DNA from: Lycium barbarum
Taxonomy: Eukaryota; Streptophyta; Magnoliopsida; Solanales; Solanaceae
Assembly (NCBI RefSeq): GCF_019175385.1
Contig: NC_083339.1
Location: 113,693,601-113,757,600 of the forward strand
Length of the DNA stretch: 64,000 nucleotides
Direction of reading: 5' to 3'
Shown: piece by piece, positions 1-11,089 of the stretch
Layout of the letters: each line of letters begins with the position of its first letter
How positions within the stretch are numbered: the first letter of the stretch is position 1
Notes under the pieces: generated by a model
The model's input: the letters and a program-made list of their open reading frames with translations, nothing else
Database searches by the model: none
Told to the model about the DNA's origin: nothing
Translations under genes and position numbers: made by a program

Positions 1-329
1 AACTCAGCTCTGATACCATGTTAAAAACAGCTCGAGTTCAGCCATGGAACCTTAAGAAGCTTCAATGAAGGTTCATCAATGGAAGGAAGAGAGAAGAGAG
101 AGAATTGGAAAATATTTCAACTGATTCCAATTAACTAATCTGAAAGTTACAGCTGTATATATAAAATATTTAATCTAACTAACTCACTCCTAATTCATTT
201 ATTTGTACAGCTCATTAACTAACTTGTATAGCTCATTAACTAACTAGCTTCTACTTGATCTGGTATAACTAAAACAACACCGTGTACAACTGAGTTTTGC
301 CTATTCTTTATCTACATTCTACATCAACA
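1..329 (-). mobile_element. LTR plus primer-binding site of a Copia-like retrotransposon, cut by window edge
   Basis: Read on the minus strand, the segment begins TGTTGATGTAG at 329 and ends TTTTTAACA at 19. It is followed directly by TGGTATCAGAGC (positions 8-19 with a one-base overlap), the plant initiator-methionine tRNA primer-binding site. TG/CA ends, a length of about 311 bp and an adjoining PBS make this the 5' LTR of a minus-strand element whose body lies left of the window. A TATA-like stretch (TATATATA) is near 155-165. The short LTR and its junction with the PBS look Copia-like; that assignment is an inference because no coding region is visible. Confidence 0.75.
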
Positions 330-1189
330 AAACATATATCAGTACATAAAATAATAAAATCAATTTTATCATGAGAATAAAGAAACAAACATTAGTTAAA
401 AGTTTGGGCAAAATAAATTAGACCTTACATTTACAGTTTCCAGATCAAAGTTGAAGAAGTAGAAATAGAATTTGTAAAACAGAAATAATTGGGAAAAGTC
501 ACTACTTGATGCATAATACATATAATTTCAGCTATCTCCGTTATTCTTTTAAGGATAAAAAAGGTGAAGTAATACTTTTATGATCTAATCTTGGATCTGA
601 ACTACTTTTTGTTAATATTATGTTACATCGAATAAATTATTTGTCGCTAAGTCTTAACTTTTTTAAACGGTCTAATCTGAATACATATTTTAAATATTAA
701 AATATTTTCAATCTTTCTAACAACTTAAATTTCATTCGTAAATAACTTTCTAAATTAAGATTTCATTCGTAAATAACTTTCTAAATTAAGTGCTTTCTTT
801 AGATCAAACACTATAAAAAATAAAAAATTAACGTTTCAACAAATTTAAAAAAGAATATTAATAAGTTACAACATATCTGTTTCATATTTTATATATGGTT
901 GCATTAATTCAAATACCAAACTTGAAAACAAAGTACATTATTTATGATATTTGGACACATGAGGTTTTTACATCAAAACATTCTTTAAGATTAAAACAAT
1001 AAATTGAATATATATTTGAATATTAAAATATTATATTAAGATTTAAATACTAAATAATTAAGATCATTTATTTGCTTACATATGAATATATAAAACTTGT
1101 CTTTATTTAAAAATTTATAATTATACAAGTCAACAAAATACTAAAATACAATGCTCTATGAATAAAATATTTTAAGAAATTATAATTGG
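330..1189. other. AT-rich intergenic stretch with a short tandem duplication
   Basis: No reading frame, RNA gene or recognisable transposon end is visible here. The only structure is a 31-bp unit (starting ATTTCATTCG) present twice in tandem at about 729-759 and 760-790. The rest is AT-rich with many stops in all frames. Confidence 0.6.
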
Positions 1190-1620
1190 TAGAGATGACG
1201 GCTAGCATGGGTAGTTGTGGTGCCGACTAAAAATGGTGTTGGCTGATGCTGCTGGTTGCAGGTATTAGCTGGTGGTGATAGTGGTTGGTAGCGGTTAAAA
1301 GTGGTGGATGATAGTGGCAATTACGACTAATAATTATGGTGGATGATAGTGAGAACTAATAGTAGTGATTAATGATGACAATGCTTGGCGAAATATAATG
1401 GATGATGGTGATTGACGGTGGTGTTGGTGGCTTGTTGTAGTAATGGTGTAGGTTGATAGCGATAATTGTAAATGGTGACTAATGGCAGTGATGGCTAACT
1501 GTGATGATTGGATCCGATAGTGGTTGTAGTTGAGGATAATGGTGCATGGTTGTGAGTGGTGGGCAGTATAATAGTTGATAACGGTGGGGATGACAATTAG
1601 CTATGAAAGTAAATGTAGTG
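1190..1620. repeat. Degenerate GTG/GAT-rich low-complexity tract
   Basis: About 430 bp of imperfect GGTGAT/GGTTGGTGG-type repeats, strongly asymmetric on the plus strand (G and T rich, almost no C). It looks like an old expanded trinucleotide/hexanucleotide array. No open frame crosses it. The 1621-1977 flank is plain AT-rich DNA in which nothing was recognised. Confidence 0.6.
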
Positions 1621-2639
1621 ATATGTTGTAATCTTTGTAGAAATTCTTGAGTAGACATCTTAATGATATTAAAATTTTGTTATAGATCTTAATCATTTAA
1701 GATCTATTCAAATACATTAACTGGTAGTAAAATAAAATAAAATAAAAAACACAGTTAGATTAATATTTGAGTGGCAACAAAATGCAATTCCAAAAGTTAT
1801 GAACAACCTCAAAATGAATCGCACCTATATAAGCAAAGACAAATAAAATCAAAGAAATCAACTATTTGTAGCCATCTAATTAGATTGGATTACCAGGGTT
1901 CAACTTTTTTCTTGAAGGTTATACGATAATATATACATTCCGTCATAATAATGTAGATTCTGTAGAATAGTAATACATTTTTTTGAGTGGATTGCCCTTC
2001 TTACGGGGTGGTCTTTAATTTTTGTCCCTCAAATTGCTGGTTTTTAATTTTTGTCCTTTGCTTAAAAAGGTAACAAAAATATCACGAGGTTCTGGGTTCA
2101 AATTCCCGCTCAGTAAAAAAAATAAAAAGCTCAAGGCAAGACTTTGCTAAAACTCTGCCTTTTGCGGCAAATTATGCCTTAAGGCATAACTAAAAGTCTG
2201 CCTTATAAGGCAAAGTCTGTCATCTTCGGCAGACTTTTAGTTATGCCTTAAGACAAAGTCTGCCGTCTCTAGAAGTCTGTCTTATGTGGCAAACTTTATC
2301 TTAAGGCATAACTAAAAGTCTGCCTTATAAGGCAAAGTCTGCCGTCTCCAGTAGATTTTTAGTTATGCCTTAAAAGCAAAGTCTGCCGTCTCTAGAAGTT
2401 TGCCTTATGCGGCAGACTTTACCTTAAGGCATAACTAAAAGTCTGCCGTCTCCAGTAGATTTTTAGTTATGCCTTAAGGCAAAGTCTCAGACAGATTTTT
2501 AGTTATGCCTTAAGGCATAGTCTGTCGCATAAGACAGACTTTTTGTAAAGGCTTGCCTTGCGATTTATTTTTATTTTTATGACTAAGCCAAGGTTCGAAC
2601 CCAGAATCTCAGGGTATTTTAGGCGAAGTATAAAAATTA

Positions 2640-2870
2640 AGAGTCCGGAACCTAAATGACCCAATAAAAAACCAATTGAACCAAAATACCCTAAGAAAAA
2701 AAAAGGACACCAAAATACCTTTAACACATCTTTTTTATGTGTTATGTAAAAAGGTGTTAACATTCCCCATTAACATTCGTTACCCGAGCTTTTAAAAAAA
2801 AATTAAAAAGAAAAAACTTGCATAGCGCAGTAAATAGATGCGCTATGTGAACACAATCATCAATCCTTCA
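2640..2870. repeat. Left arm of a 230-bp inner inverted repeat (partner 4990-5225)
   Basis: The order 'AACCAATTGAACCAAAATACCC', 'GTTATGTAAAAAGGTGTTAAC', 'CATTCGTTACCCGAGC' and 'GCATAGCGCA' recurs inverted at 4990-5225 (GCATAGCGCA, GCTCGGGTAACGAATG, GTTAACACCTTTTTACATAAC, GGGTATTTTGGTTCAATTGG). The two arms bracket about 2.1 kb and could form one giant hairpin. Confidence 0.7.
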
Positions 2871-2942
2871 ACAATTTCTGACAAGGTTGTTGTATTATAA
2901 TTTTGTTGCTAACTTTCTGACAAATGGCATCATCGTAAGTAT

Positions 2943-3163
2943 TACTCCCTCTGTTTCAATTTATGTAAATCTATTTGATTGGACACGACATTTAAAAAAG
3001 AGCGAAGACTTTTGAAACTTGTAGTTCAAAATAAGTCTTAAATATTTATGTGGCAGTAAATTATTTCATAAAGTGAATTTGTTTCCAAATTAGGAAAGAG
3101 GTCATTCATTTTGGCACGGACTAAAAAGGAAATAGGTTCATATAAATGGAAACAGAGGGAGTA
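2943..3163. mobile_element. Stowaway-like MITE
   Basis: It starts TACTCCCTCTGTTTCAATTT and ends AAATGGAAACAGAGGGAGTA, giving terminal inverted repeats of about 25 bp flanked by TA. The length of about 220 bp with no coding capacity is typical of Tc1/mariner-related MITEs with CTCCCTC termini. A related copy is at 4731-4953. Confidence 0.75.
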
Positions 3164-3164
3164 T

Positions 3165-4690
3165 AATTTTGTTGTCTTAGAAAATGATTATAATTCTTTT
3201 CTAAATATTATATTTTCGGTTGCCTAAGTCACTTAAATTAATAAGGAGTGGAAGTTATTTTTCGTAAGCATAAGCTAAGTCTTATTTTTGGCTGTCTTAG
3301 AAAATGATTATAATTATTTTCTTAAAATAAATATAAGCCACTTAAATTGATACGGAGATAATTATAATTATTTTCTTATAAAAAATGTAACACGCTTAAA
3401 TTGACACGAAGGGATATTAATTTTTGAAGCATAAGTTAAGTGTTATATTTTTTTTGTTGTCATAGAAAATGATTAAAATTATTTTCTAAATCTTATATCA
3501 TCGGTTGATTTAAAAAATGATTAAATTATTTTTCTAAAAAGAAAAGCAAGACACTTCAATTGATACGAATTTGGGATATTTTTTTCGTAGGCATAAGCTA
3601 ATTTTATATATTTGGTTAGCTTAAAAATTAATTATAATTATTTTTATAAAAAAGTAAGACACTTAAATTGACATGAAGGGAATATTACTTTGAAGCATAG
3701 CTAAGTGTAATATTTCTTGTTGTCATAGAAAATGATTATGATTATTTTCTATATCTTATATCTTCGGTTGTTTTAAAAAATGATTAAATGATTTTCCAGC
3801 CTAATTTTATATGTTTGGTTATCTTAAAAATTAATTATAATTATTTTTATAAAAATGTAAGACACTTAAATTGACATGAAGGGGATATTATTTCGAAGCA
3901 TAAGCTAAGTGTTATATTTCTTATTGTCATAGAAAATGATTATGATTATTTTATAAATCTTATATCTTCGGTTGTTTTAAAAAATGATTATATTATTTTA
4001 TAAAAATAAAAGCAAAACACTTAAATTGATACGGATGGGATATTTTTTTCGCAAGCATAAGCTAAATCTTATATTTTTGGTTGTCTTAAAAAAATCTACA
4101 ATTATTTTCTATAAAAGAAAGTAAGACACTTAAATTGATACATAAAGGATGTTGTTTTTCCTAAGCATATGCTAAGTATTATAATTTTATTATCTTAGAA
4201 ATGGTTATAATTATTTCTGAATATTACATTTTTTGTTGCCTTAAAAAATAATTATAATTATTTCTAAAAAGAAAAGTAAGACACTTAATTAATATGGAGG
4301 GGATATTATTTTTCATAAGCTAAGTCTCTTTTTTGGTTGTCTTGATTATAATTATTTTCTAAAAAGAAGTATAAAACACTTAAAATGATACAGAGATGTT
4401 ATTATTTTGTTAAGCATAAGTAAGTATAACTTATATGTTTGGTTATCTTATAAATAAGTATAACTATTTTTTATAAAAAAAAGGTAAGACACTTAAATTA
4501 ATACGAGAGATATTATTTTTTCTAAGCATAAGCTAAGTGTTATATTTTTGGTTGTCTTAGAAATGATTATAATTATATTTTAGAAAGAAAAGTAAGACAC
4601 TTAAATTAATACGAGAGGATAAGTATATATTTTTTTAGAAAATATCTATGATCTTTTTTAAGACAATCAATAAATATAAAACTAGCTCAT
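3165..4690. repeat. Decayed tandem array, about 11 units of 100-160 bp
   Basis: The phrases 'AAGTAAGACACTTAAATTGA', 'AAGCATAAGCTAAGTGTTAT' and 'GTCATAGAAAATGATTAT' recur in the same order and orientation. The 'AGCATAAGCTAAGT' phrase or a variant is seen near 3267, 3429, 3590, 3699, 3896, 4052, 4163, 4314, 4420 and 4525. The period is irregular (about 100 to 160 bp), as if half-units were lost. The array fills the space between the two Stowaway-like MITEs. No coding potential. Confidence 0.7.
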
Positions 4691-4730
4691 TAATGATGCA
4701 ACACAAATAGACGCGACAAACCTTCATTAA

Positions 4731-4953
4731 TACTTCCTCCGTTTCAATTTATGTGAACCTATTTCATTTTTAATCCGTACAAAAAAGAATGACCCCTTTC
4801 CATATTTGAAAATAATTTATTTTTATGCAATGATTTATAACCACACAAAATATACATGTCTCATTTTACGCCACAAGTTCACAAGTCTTCTTTTTTTCCT
4901 TAAACTCCGTACCCATTCAAATAGGTTCAACATAAATTAAAACGGAGGGAGTA
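4731..4953. mobile_element. Stowaway-like MITE, second copy
   Basis: Termini TACTTCCTCCGTTTCAATTT and AATTAAAACGGAGGGAGTA form inverted repeats. The size matches the copy at 2943-3163 and the sequences are clearly related, so one family flanks both sides of the tandem array. Confidence 0.75.
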
Positions 4954-5324
4954 TATAAGTTCACGCCTTAGCCTATTCTTAGACCGTTCATTAGGTTGGA
5001 AAAATTTGTTCTTTGCATAGCGCATATATTTGCTGCGTTATGCAGGTTTTTAATTTTTATTTTTTTTGAAAGCTCGGGTAACGAATGTTAACGGGGGACG
5101 TTAACACCTTTTTACATAACGCATAAAAAATGTGCGTTAAAGGCATTTTACCCCTTTTTTTTCTTGGGGTATTTTGGTTCAATTGGTTTTTTATTAAGTC
5201 ATTTTGGTTTCGGACTCCAAAAATTAAAGATCAACAATTTGAGGGACAAAAATTAAAGACCACCCCCCATGAAGGACAATCGTGCAAATTGTCCATAGTA
5301 AATTGACATTGGGCACAGGGCAAT

Positions 5325-6215
5325 TCGCCTTCTTTTGGGGTGGTCTTTAAATTTTGCCCTTCGGCTAACCCCATGGGTTCCAGGTTCGAACCCCGACACA
5401 GTCAAAATTTTAAAAAAAATTCGCAAGATAGAGTTTAAATTTCGCTATGCCCCGATTGACATACACTTGTGAAGGAATTACTAAAGTTATGCCGGACCCG
5501 ACATACTTATGCCTTATGGGTTGACTTGACGTAAGTATGCCGGGTCCGGCATAACTTTGGTAATTCCTTCACAAGTTTATGCCGGGTCCGGCATAAAAGT
5601 TTGCCCATTAAAAGTATGCCCCCACGGGCATAAACTTGTTAAGGAATTACCAAACTTATGCCGGACCCGGCATACTTATGCCTTATGGGCAGACTTGGCA
5701 TAAGTATGCCGGGTCCAGCATAACTTTGGTAATTCCTTCGCAAGTTTATGCAGGTGGGGGCATACTTTTAATGAGCAAACTTTTATAGTATGCCACATAA
5801 GGCGGAATTTTTCCTTAAGGCATAACTAAAAGTTTGCCTTATAAGGCAAAGTCTATACCTTAAGAAAAAGTTCTGCCTTATGGGGCATACTTTTGGTTAT
5901 GCCTTAATTAAAAGTCTGCCCCATAAGGCATAGTTCCTTAAGGAAAAGTTTTACCCCATAAGACATAACTAAACTATGCCTTGAGGAAAAGTTATGCCCC
6001 CTCCGGCATAACTTTAGTTTTTCCTTAAGGATTTTATGCCGGATCCGGTATACACTCCCCCCAACCCTGCCTTGCGAAATTATTTTTTTATTTTATGCCT
6101 GAGCGGGAGTTCGAACCCAGAACCTCAGGTATTCAAGCGAAGGGCAAAATTTAAAGATCACAAATATGAGAGGCAAAATTTAAAGACCACCCCAAAAGAA
6201 GGGCAATCCGTGCAA
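5325..6215. mobile_element. Second foldback element, palindrome-rich
   Basis: The left end (CTTCTTTTGGGGTGGTCTTT at about 5332) is repeated inverted at the right end (AAAGACCACCCCAAAAGAAG at about 6181), followed by GGGCAATCCGTGC. Inward on both sides are B-box-like motifs, GGTTCGAACCCC near 5382 and inverted near 6110. The core holds many short perfect palindromes such as ATGCCGGGTCCGGCAT, alternating with AAGGCATAACTAAAAGT-type units also found in the first element. Same family architecture, different core sequence. No protein-coding capacity. Confidence 0.65.
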
Positions 6216-8483
6216 AAAAAATGTTGGGCACGCTCATAGCACGGACTTCCCACTAGCAAGTACCAATACTTATAAGACACACCATATACTTGTAATGCGT
6301 GCTGGAACTGGAAGTGATGGAGCTCTCTTTTAATGGGGTACATAATATAAATGGGCCAGCTTGACCATGATTCCATCCAAGCAGACTAGACACTAGGCCA
6401 CTAGGGCTTGATTTATATTTTATAGTGGCATCAAATAGAGTTTCACTAACTTCAAATATTAATATTTGAAATATTAGTTTGATGAGTATTTAAAATGAAA
6501 TTATTATTTTTATTAACATATCTTTAAAATTTACAAATATAACTTTTAGCTTTCAAATGTTGTTTCTCGAGTTTAACTAAACTTCCTTTTATATAAAAAA
6601 AATCCAAATCAAATATTGTTCAAACGACTATTTGATATAACGTTTCCTTCTACATCCGCTCCTCATTTTTGCTTTTGTTATTTCATTCTCTTATATTTGT
6701 CTTCGCCTTAAAAAACGTTTCAATAACAGTTCTGCAACATGATGAATGTATTCATAATCATTGTATCAATGTTATGGTTGTTCAAGGAATGCTTGAAAAA
6801 TCCCACTTTTCTTTTTTCTTTGGGAAAAAAAGTTCAAAATTGTCCATCGCCAATTTTGTATTGCTTCACTTTGTCATCAGTTCAAAGTTGGTAACAAAAA
6901 TATCCTCATTAATACCCTTTTGTATTATATTTGTCCTTTTTACTAACTTATCTCTTCCTAGACCACTATTCTTTAAGTCAACGTTGACTTTTACTTGCAC
7001 TTAACACTTTTTCAAAATCCTCATCCACCCATGGTGTGCTTAATATCCCTCACTCTCTTTTGTTTCCTTTTTTTTTTTCAAAAAACATTTTCATTGGTGT
7101 GCTTTTTTGGTACAGATATTTAATAAATGAATTTATTTTTATCATTCTTTTTGAACAAATTGAAATTTTATGATAAAGCTTTAAATTAGGGTCTAAAATT
7201 TTGTGACTGCAAATGTTTGACGACAATCTATGACTGTAAGATTGAGTAATATATGAGCAAACATTAGACAGTCTAACCTTATCTGAAAGAATAATTTTCG
7301 AAAGACTATATTTGCACAACTTTTAAAGATACGAACAAAATATAAACCGTATTCTAAAAGGACGCATTTGCTTAAACAAGCCTTTTTCCTTCCCTCAAAT
7401 CTTCCTTCGCCTACAACCCATAAACAATGGATGGCAAAAAGTTAAAGCAATATCAAGTAGTTGACGTGCAAAATTAGACATTTTTTCTTAATCTTTACTA
7501 CACCCATAATCGAGAAAGGATCCTAAATTATCAGTTTTGAAGACACCTTCAACTTTCGACTAGTATCCAACAATCCAACATAATAATACTTTTCAAAATA
7601 TAGCAACTTAGTGGAAAAAGGGGTCTCTTTTAGGCTAATATTATAATTCTCTCTACCTCCTAGTATTATTAGTTATCGACTTATCGTATTGATTTTTCTT
7701 AGTATATCTCTGTAAAAGTTCCTAAATTCTTTTTTTACTCAGGGTCGAAGCATTAACGAGATTGTTGTGATTATTATATGGGGTTGCATAAAGTTGTATG
7801 AGCCTAAATTTGAGAATCAATATATGTATCTTCTGTTCAAATTGTAACTGGTCATAGAAGATCATTTCCTCTTAAGTGATTCTAACTGGGTGTAGAATAA
7901 CACAAATTCTTTGCTTTCTTTTCCCTACTATTTTCTTGTTTTGCTTCTGTTCTCAATTATTTCAGGAATATGCAATGAAATCTCGAGGTATTTCAGTCAG
8001 AAATATAACCACAATTATCAAGATTGGTTATATATTTGAATATTAAATCGTAGATCAAAAAGAAAATTTCATGTAGTAAAGGTCTACAATAGTACTATTT
8101 TACAGAAAGGAAAATTCTTGTCCATACAAACTGATTCTACTTTTGAATTTTTTTATATCATGAGTATATTGACATGGTAACTGAAAAATTGTATACATCT
8201 CTAGTCTATCTAATACTACAAATTATCATCATCAAGAATCTTGATGCCTTACAAGTAAATTTGAGGACCTATGCACCAACAACCTGCAAACATATATGGA
8301 CAACAACATCCTTTTCAAAATTTTAATCTCAATTGAATTCTCCTCCTTTTTGCTTGATAACCATGGTGTCTGGGCAAACTAGACCCACCTCCTTTGACTC
8401 TTTATTTAGAGTTTGTTCGAACTTCAGTATTTGAAACACGGGGGAAATATTGAAATATCGATCTTGAACTAATTGCATCAAGA
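6216..8483. other. AT-rich intergenic region downstream of the first CLE gene
   Basis: About 2.3 kb with no supported gene. Short open frames here lack recognisable motifs and codon structure. I saw no transposon termini. It includes the 3' flank of the minus-strand CLE gene. Confidence 0.6.
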
Positions 8484-8720
8484 TCAATTGTGAAGAGGAT
8501 TTGGTCCGCTAGGGACTAATCTTCGTGACACTAGGTGCAATTTTTTCCCTTTTGCATAGTGAGGAATGGTATTGAAGTACCTGTAAAACGTTGAATAGAA
8601 CTTGGCTCTTATTCTTTCTTCATTTTCAGCATGATCTGCTTCATTGCAGATGCACATATGGACCTTTCCCAAAAGGACTATTAAGGTAATGAACAATAGC
8701 AAAAATGATCGAATCCCCAT
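8484..8720 (-). CDS. CLE signalling peptide precursor (CLE9/10-like motif)
   Basis: A 78-residue single-exon precursor. Residues 1 to about 25 are an export signal: a basic start, then a hydrophobic stretch (SFLLLFITLIVLLG) ending at small/Cys residues. A variable polar region follows, and the protein ends exactly with a 12-residue CLE motif RLVPSGPNPLHN at residues 67-78, preceded by Ser-Arg. The two prolines that are hydroxylated in mature CLE peptides (motif positions 4 and 7) are present. Known: the motif equals that of Arabidopsis CLE9/CLE10, which act through HSL1/BAM-type receptor kinases in stomatal and xylem development. Inferred: a secreted, proteolytically released signal. A TATA box lies about 90 bp upstream. 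A related precursor is 2 kb away on the same strand. The orthologue is not determined. Confidence 0.93.
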   Translation of the reverse strand: MGIRSFLLLFITLIVLLGKVHMCICNEADHAENEERIRAKFYSTFYRYFNTIPHYAKGKKLHLVSRRLVPSGPNPLHN

Positions 8721-8808
8721 TATCCAAGTGTTATAAGGGAGAAGAAATGAAAGAGATCTAAAAAGGGGATTTTTCTAAATGATGGAACTTGGGTTAATGT
8801 TGAAAATG

Positions 8809-8818
8809 TATTTATATA
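8809..8818 (-). promoter_or_regulatory. Probable TATA box of the first CLE gene
   Basis: TATATAAATA on the minus strand, about 90 bp upstream of the start codon at 8720. This is a normal distance for a plant core promoter plus short leader. Confidence 0.6.
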
Positions 8819-9100
8819 GGGAATGATCGTCTCTTGAAGTTTAGTCAAACAAGATTATAAGAATCTTAGAATTTCAAGAAAATGGTTTAGCTTTGCATAA
8901 AGTCAATAAGAGCACTTTGCAAGAAATTGGAGTTGACCTTTACAAAAAAACTGTTCTTTGAATGGCCCCAGCCCAAACATGTCCAATTACTTGTTTTGGT
9001 GCTCAACAACCCCATTGAATGATTATATAAGTTTAGCATTTATTTTGATCGTGAGAAAAATATTCACACAATCAGATCACTTAGAAAGAATAAATGAACA

Positions 9101-9268
9101 GTTAGGTGCGTGAAACCTCTCGTTCACACATGTTTCAAGGAAGGGTTCACCCCAAGGGGGTGTCAAGTAGGTAGTTTATTCTAAGCAAGCAACAGTCATT
9201 TTACAGCTCGAACTCATGATCTATAGGTCACACGAAAATAACTTTACCGTTCAAGCCTCCCTTTCATT
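9101..9268 (-). mobile_element. Au-like tRNA-derived SINE
   Basis: Read on the minus strand it has an A-box-like GGTAAAGTT region, the phrase GTGTGACCTATAGATCA, a B-box-like GAGTTCGAGC, and later ACACCCCCTTGGGGTG and GTGTGAACG. This order matches the plant Au SINE as I remember it. It lies between the two CLE genes. No clear target-site duplication was found, so the limits are approximate. Confidence 0.6.
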
Positions 9269-9269
9269 A

Positions 9270-9940
9270 CTTAAAAGGTATATTATAGATAAATTTATTT
9301 AATACACGTTGATCGATAAACTAGAATAAAGGGTAATTGAAAATTGCATTATTTGGTTTAAAAATACATTGTTTTATCACTGTATAGAACAGATGCCACC
9401 AAACTGTATGGGGTACCTAGGAATATATGAGCTCATTTGTCAAACTGCGCTAGGCACGAGATAATGTCATAAGCCTAAACTCAGAATATTATTACTACAA
9501 AAGAAAATAAGAATAAGAAAGTCTTCTCTCCTTTGCCGTACATCAAGTATCCACCGGCATTGTAATTCCTCTGATCCAACGGATGCTAGGTTCCGCATAA
9601 TGGGCATGGAAAAAATTAACTTGGATTCCTAGCTTGTTCTTATTTGTGCGATTGACTATTCATAGAGTTGAATGTCTTTATTAATTTGATTTATTAATCA
9701 AGTACATAATGGTTGTCAACTCTTGAGAAACGCCGAGGAGTCTTATGTCACGTTGCAGGCCGCTAAAATAATTTATTGTTAAAACCAGGTAATGACAGCA
9801 AGCCAAAAAACTAATCAACGTGGCCGCCAGTATCCATATTTTGACCTTGTAATCCAACTCTTCATCCTTTCAGTGACATTGTATCATCTGTTTTCTTTAA
9901 CAATTTTTAATCTCCTACTGTCTTACAAGTATAAAAATGG
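9270..9940. other. Intergenic DNA, nothing recognised
   Basis: Stops in all frames; no repeat, RNA gene or transposon end was seen between the two SINEs. Confidence 0.5.
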
Positions 9941-9945
9941 CTGAT

Positions 9946-10085
9946 GCACGAAGCGTCTCGCGTTCATGCAGGTTCGAAGAAGGACCGCATCTCAAATGGG
10001 TGTAATATTGACGTAAGTATTAGTGATTGATTCCACGATTCGAACCTGTAATCTATAGGTCACAAGGAGATTATTTTATCGTTAG
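9946..10085 (-). mobile_element. Second Au-like SINE, partial
   Basis: It shares with the 9.1-kb copy the order (minus strand) GTGACCTATAGATTACAGG, GGTTCGAATCGTGGAA, then GCATGAACGCGAGACGCTT. B-box GGTTCGAATCG is intact. Same orientation as the other copy. The A-box side is blurred by a second CTATAGGTCA phrase downstream. Confidence 0.6.
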
Positions 10086-10089
10086 GCGA

Positions 10090-10727
10090 ATTCATAACCT
10101 ATAGGTCATAGTCATACTATCATACTATGAAATGTGACAATGGCATTATAATGACTGGGGATCATTAATATAACTCCATAAAATCATCTTTTTTTAATCG
10201 AAGTCAATTGTTGAATTGAAAGTTTATGGCTAAAAACTATGACATCCTTCAACTGCCACAGTGAACCACCCTTACCCTATCCCAATATTTCTAGTCTGCC
10301 AGTTCTAAATTAAGCTATAGCTAGCAAACAAGATAATTAATCTAATCTGCAATAAGCTAACTATTCCGTTATCAATCTTCAAGCTACATTACTTTTGAGT
10401 TTTTTGTGTTTTGTAGCAGCATTATGGCTAAACACAGCACCAATAACTAGTTTGGTAAGTGAACTGCACAATCAAGATCCTAAAGAAGCTGACTGATAAA
10501 GAAAAGAAATTAAAAACATGAATCCATATCAAGTTGTACATACATAATGATTGGATTATCATAGTATCAGCACAAATTACAAGGAAACACATGCTGTTAA
10601 AAGTTTTTCATCTTTTCATACATGTCAGATTTCCAGATATGGACCAGAACTCTAATATTCTCTGTAATGGCCTGACGGGGGTAAAACCTCTGTATCATAA
10701 AACGAAAGAGAGGTACTTCATATATTA
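10090..10727. other. Intergenic DNA downstream of the second CLE gene
   Basis: No supported gene. It includes the putative 3' untranslated region of the CLE gene that ends at 10728. Confidence 0.5.
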
Positions 10728-10982
10728 TCAGTTGTGAAGAGGATTTGGTCCTCCGGGAACAACATGGTATACACCAACATAATTCTTGCTTCCAGTTAAC
10801 TTTTCTGGCTGATAAGCTGCACTTAAATGGCGTAATACAGACACCGAAGACATAGTTGTAACTTTTCTTTCTTTTGTTTCTGCAATACCAGCTCTGCTAA
10901 TAAGTCTGCAATCTGCATAATGGAATGCTATTAAAACCAAAATCAAAACCAGGAGTAGAAGAAATGAAGTAGGAGGTTTCAT
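10728..10982 (-). CDS. CLE-family signalling peptide precursor with His at motif position 1
   Basis: An 84-residue single-exon precursor. Residues 1 to about 26 form a signal peptide (hydrophobic FLLLLVLILVLIAF, then ADC). A variable linker follows, and the C-terminus is HVVPGGPNPLHN at residues 73-84, preceded by Tyr. The usual first residue of the CLE dodecapeptide is Arg; here it is His. Pro4, Gly6, Pro7, Pro9, His11 and Asn12 are kept, so processing and receptor contacts at the C-terminal end should be retained. A TATA box (TATAAATAG) lies about 100 bp upstream. Inferred: a secreted signal; subgroup uncertain, because motif and linker differ from the neighbour at 8.5 kb, so this may not be a recent tandem copy. 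Confidence 0.88.
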   Translation of the reverse strand: MKPPTSFLLLLVLILVLIAFHYADCRLISRAGIAETKERKVTTMSSVSVLRHLSAAYQPEKLTGSKNYVGVYHVVPGGPNPLHN

Positions 10983-11080
10983 GATTTAAGTACAAGAGAG
11001 ATGCTTTTAATGAAGATGTACAAGAGGAGACAGGTCTATTCAGGCTGCTTTGTTTGTATGTGTACCAAGGTGATTGAAGT

Positions 11081-11089
11081 CTATTTATA
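11081..11089 (-). promoter_or_regulatory. Probable TATA box of the second CLE gene
   Basis: TATAAATAG on the minus strand about 100 bp before the start codon at 10982. Confidence 0.6.

Larger units (their letters stand above)
1985..5290. mobile_element. Large foldback (long inverted repeat) element, composite
   Basis: The outer ends are inverted copies: the left end contains GGGGTGGTCTTTAATTTTTG and the right end (5235-5275) its reverse complement. Inside lies a hairpin-rich core (about 2115-2560) built from repeats of AAGGCATAACTAAAAGTCTG in both orientations. A second pair of inverted arms follows (about 2640-2870 and 4990-5225), enclosing two MITEs and a tandem array. Both sides of the hairpin core carry a tRNA-like B-box, as GGTTCAAATTCC near 2094 and inverted GGTTCGAACCC near 2592. 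No transposase frame is visible. It is a nonautonomous foldback-type DNA element; the superfamily is undetermined. Exact ends are uncertain by tens of bases. Confidence 0.6.

Noticed and set aside
3165..4690. A CRISPR-like array
   Set aside because: The repeats are long, decayed and irregular with no unique spacers, and the genome is eukaryotic.
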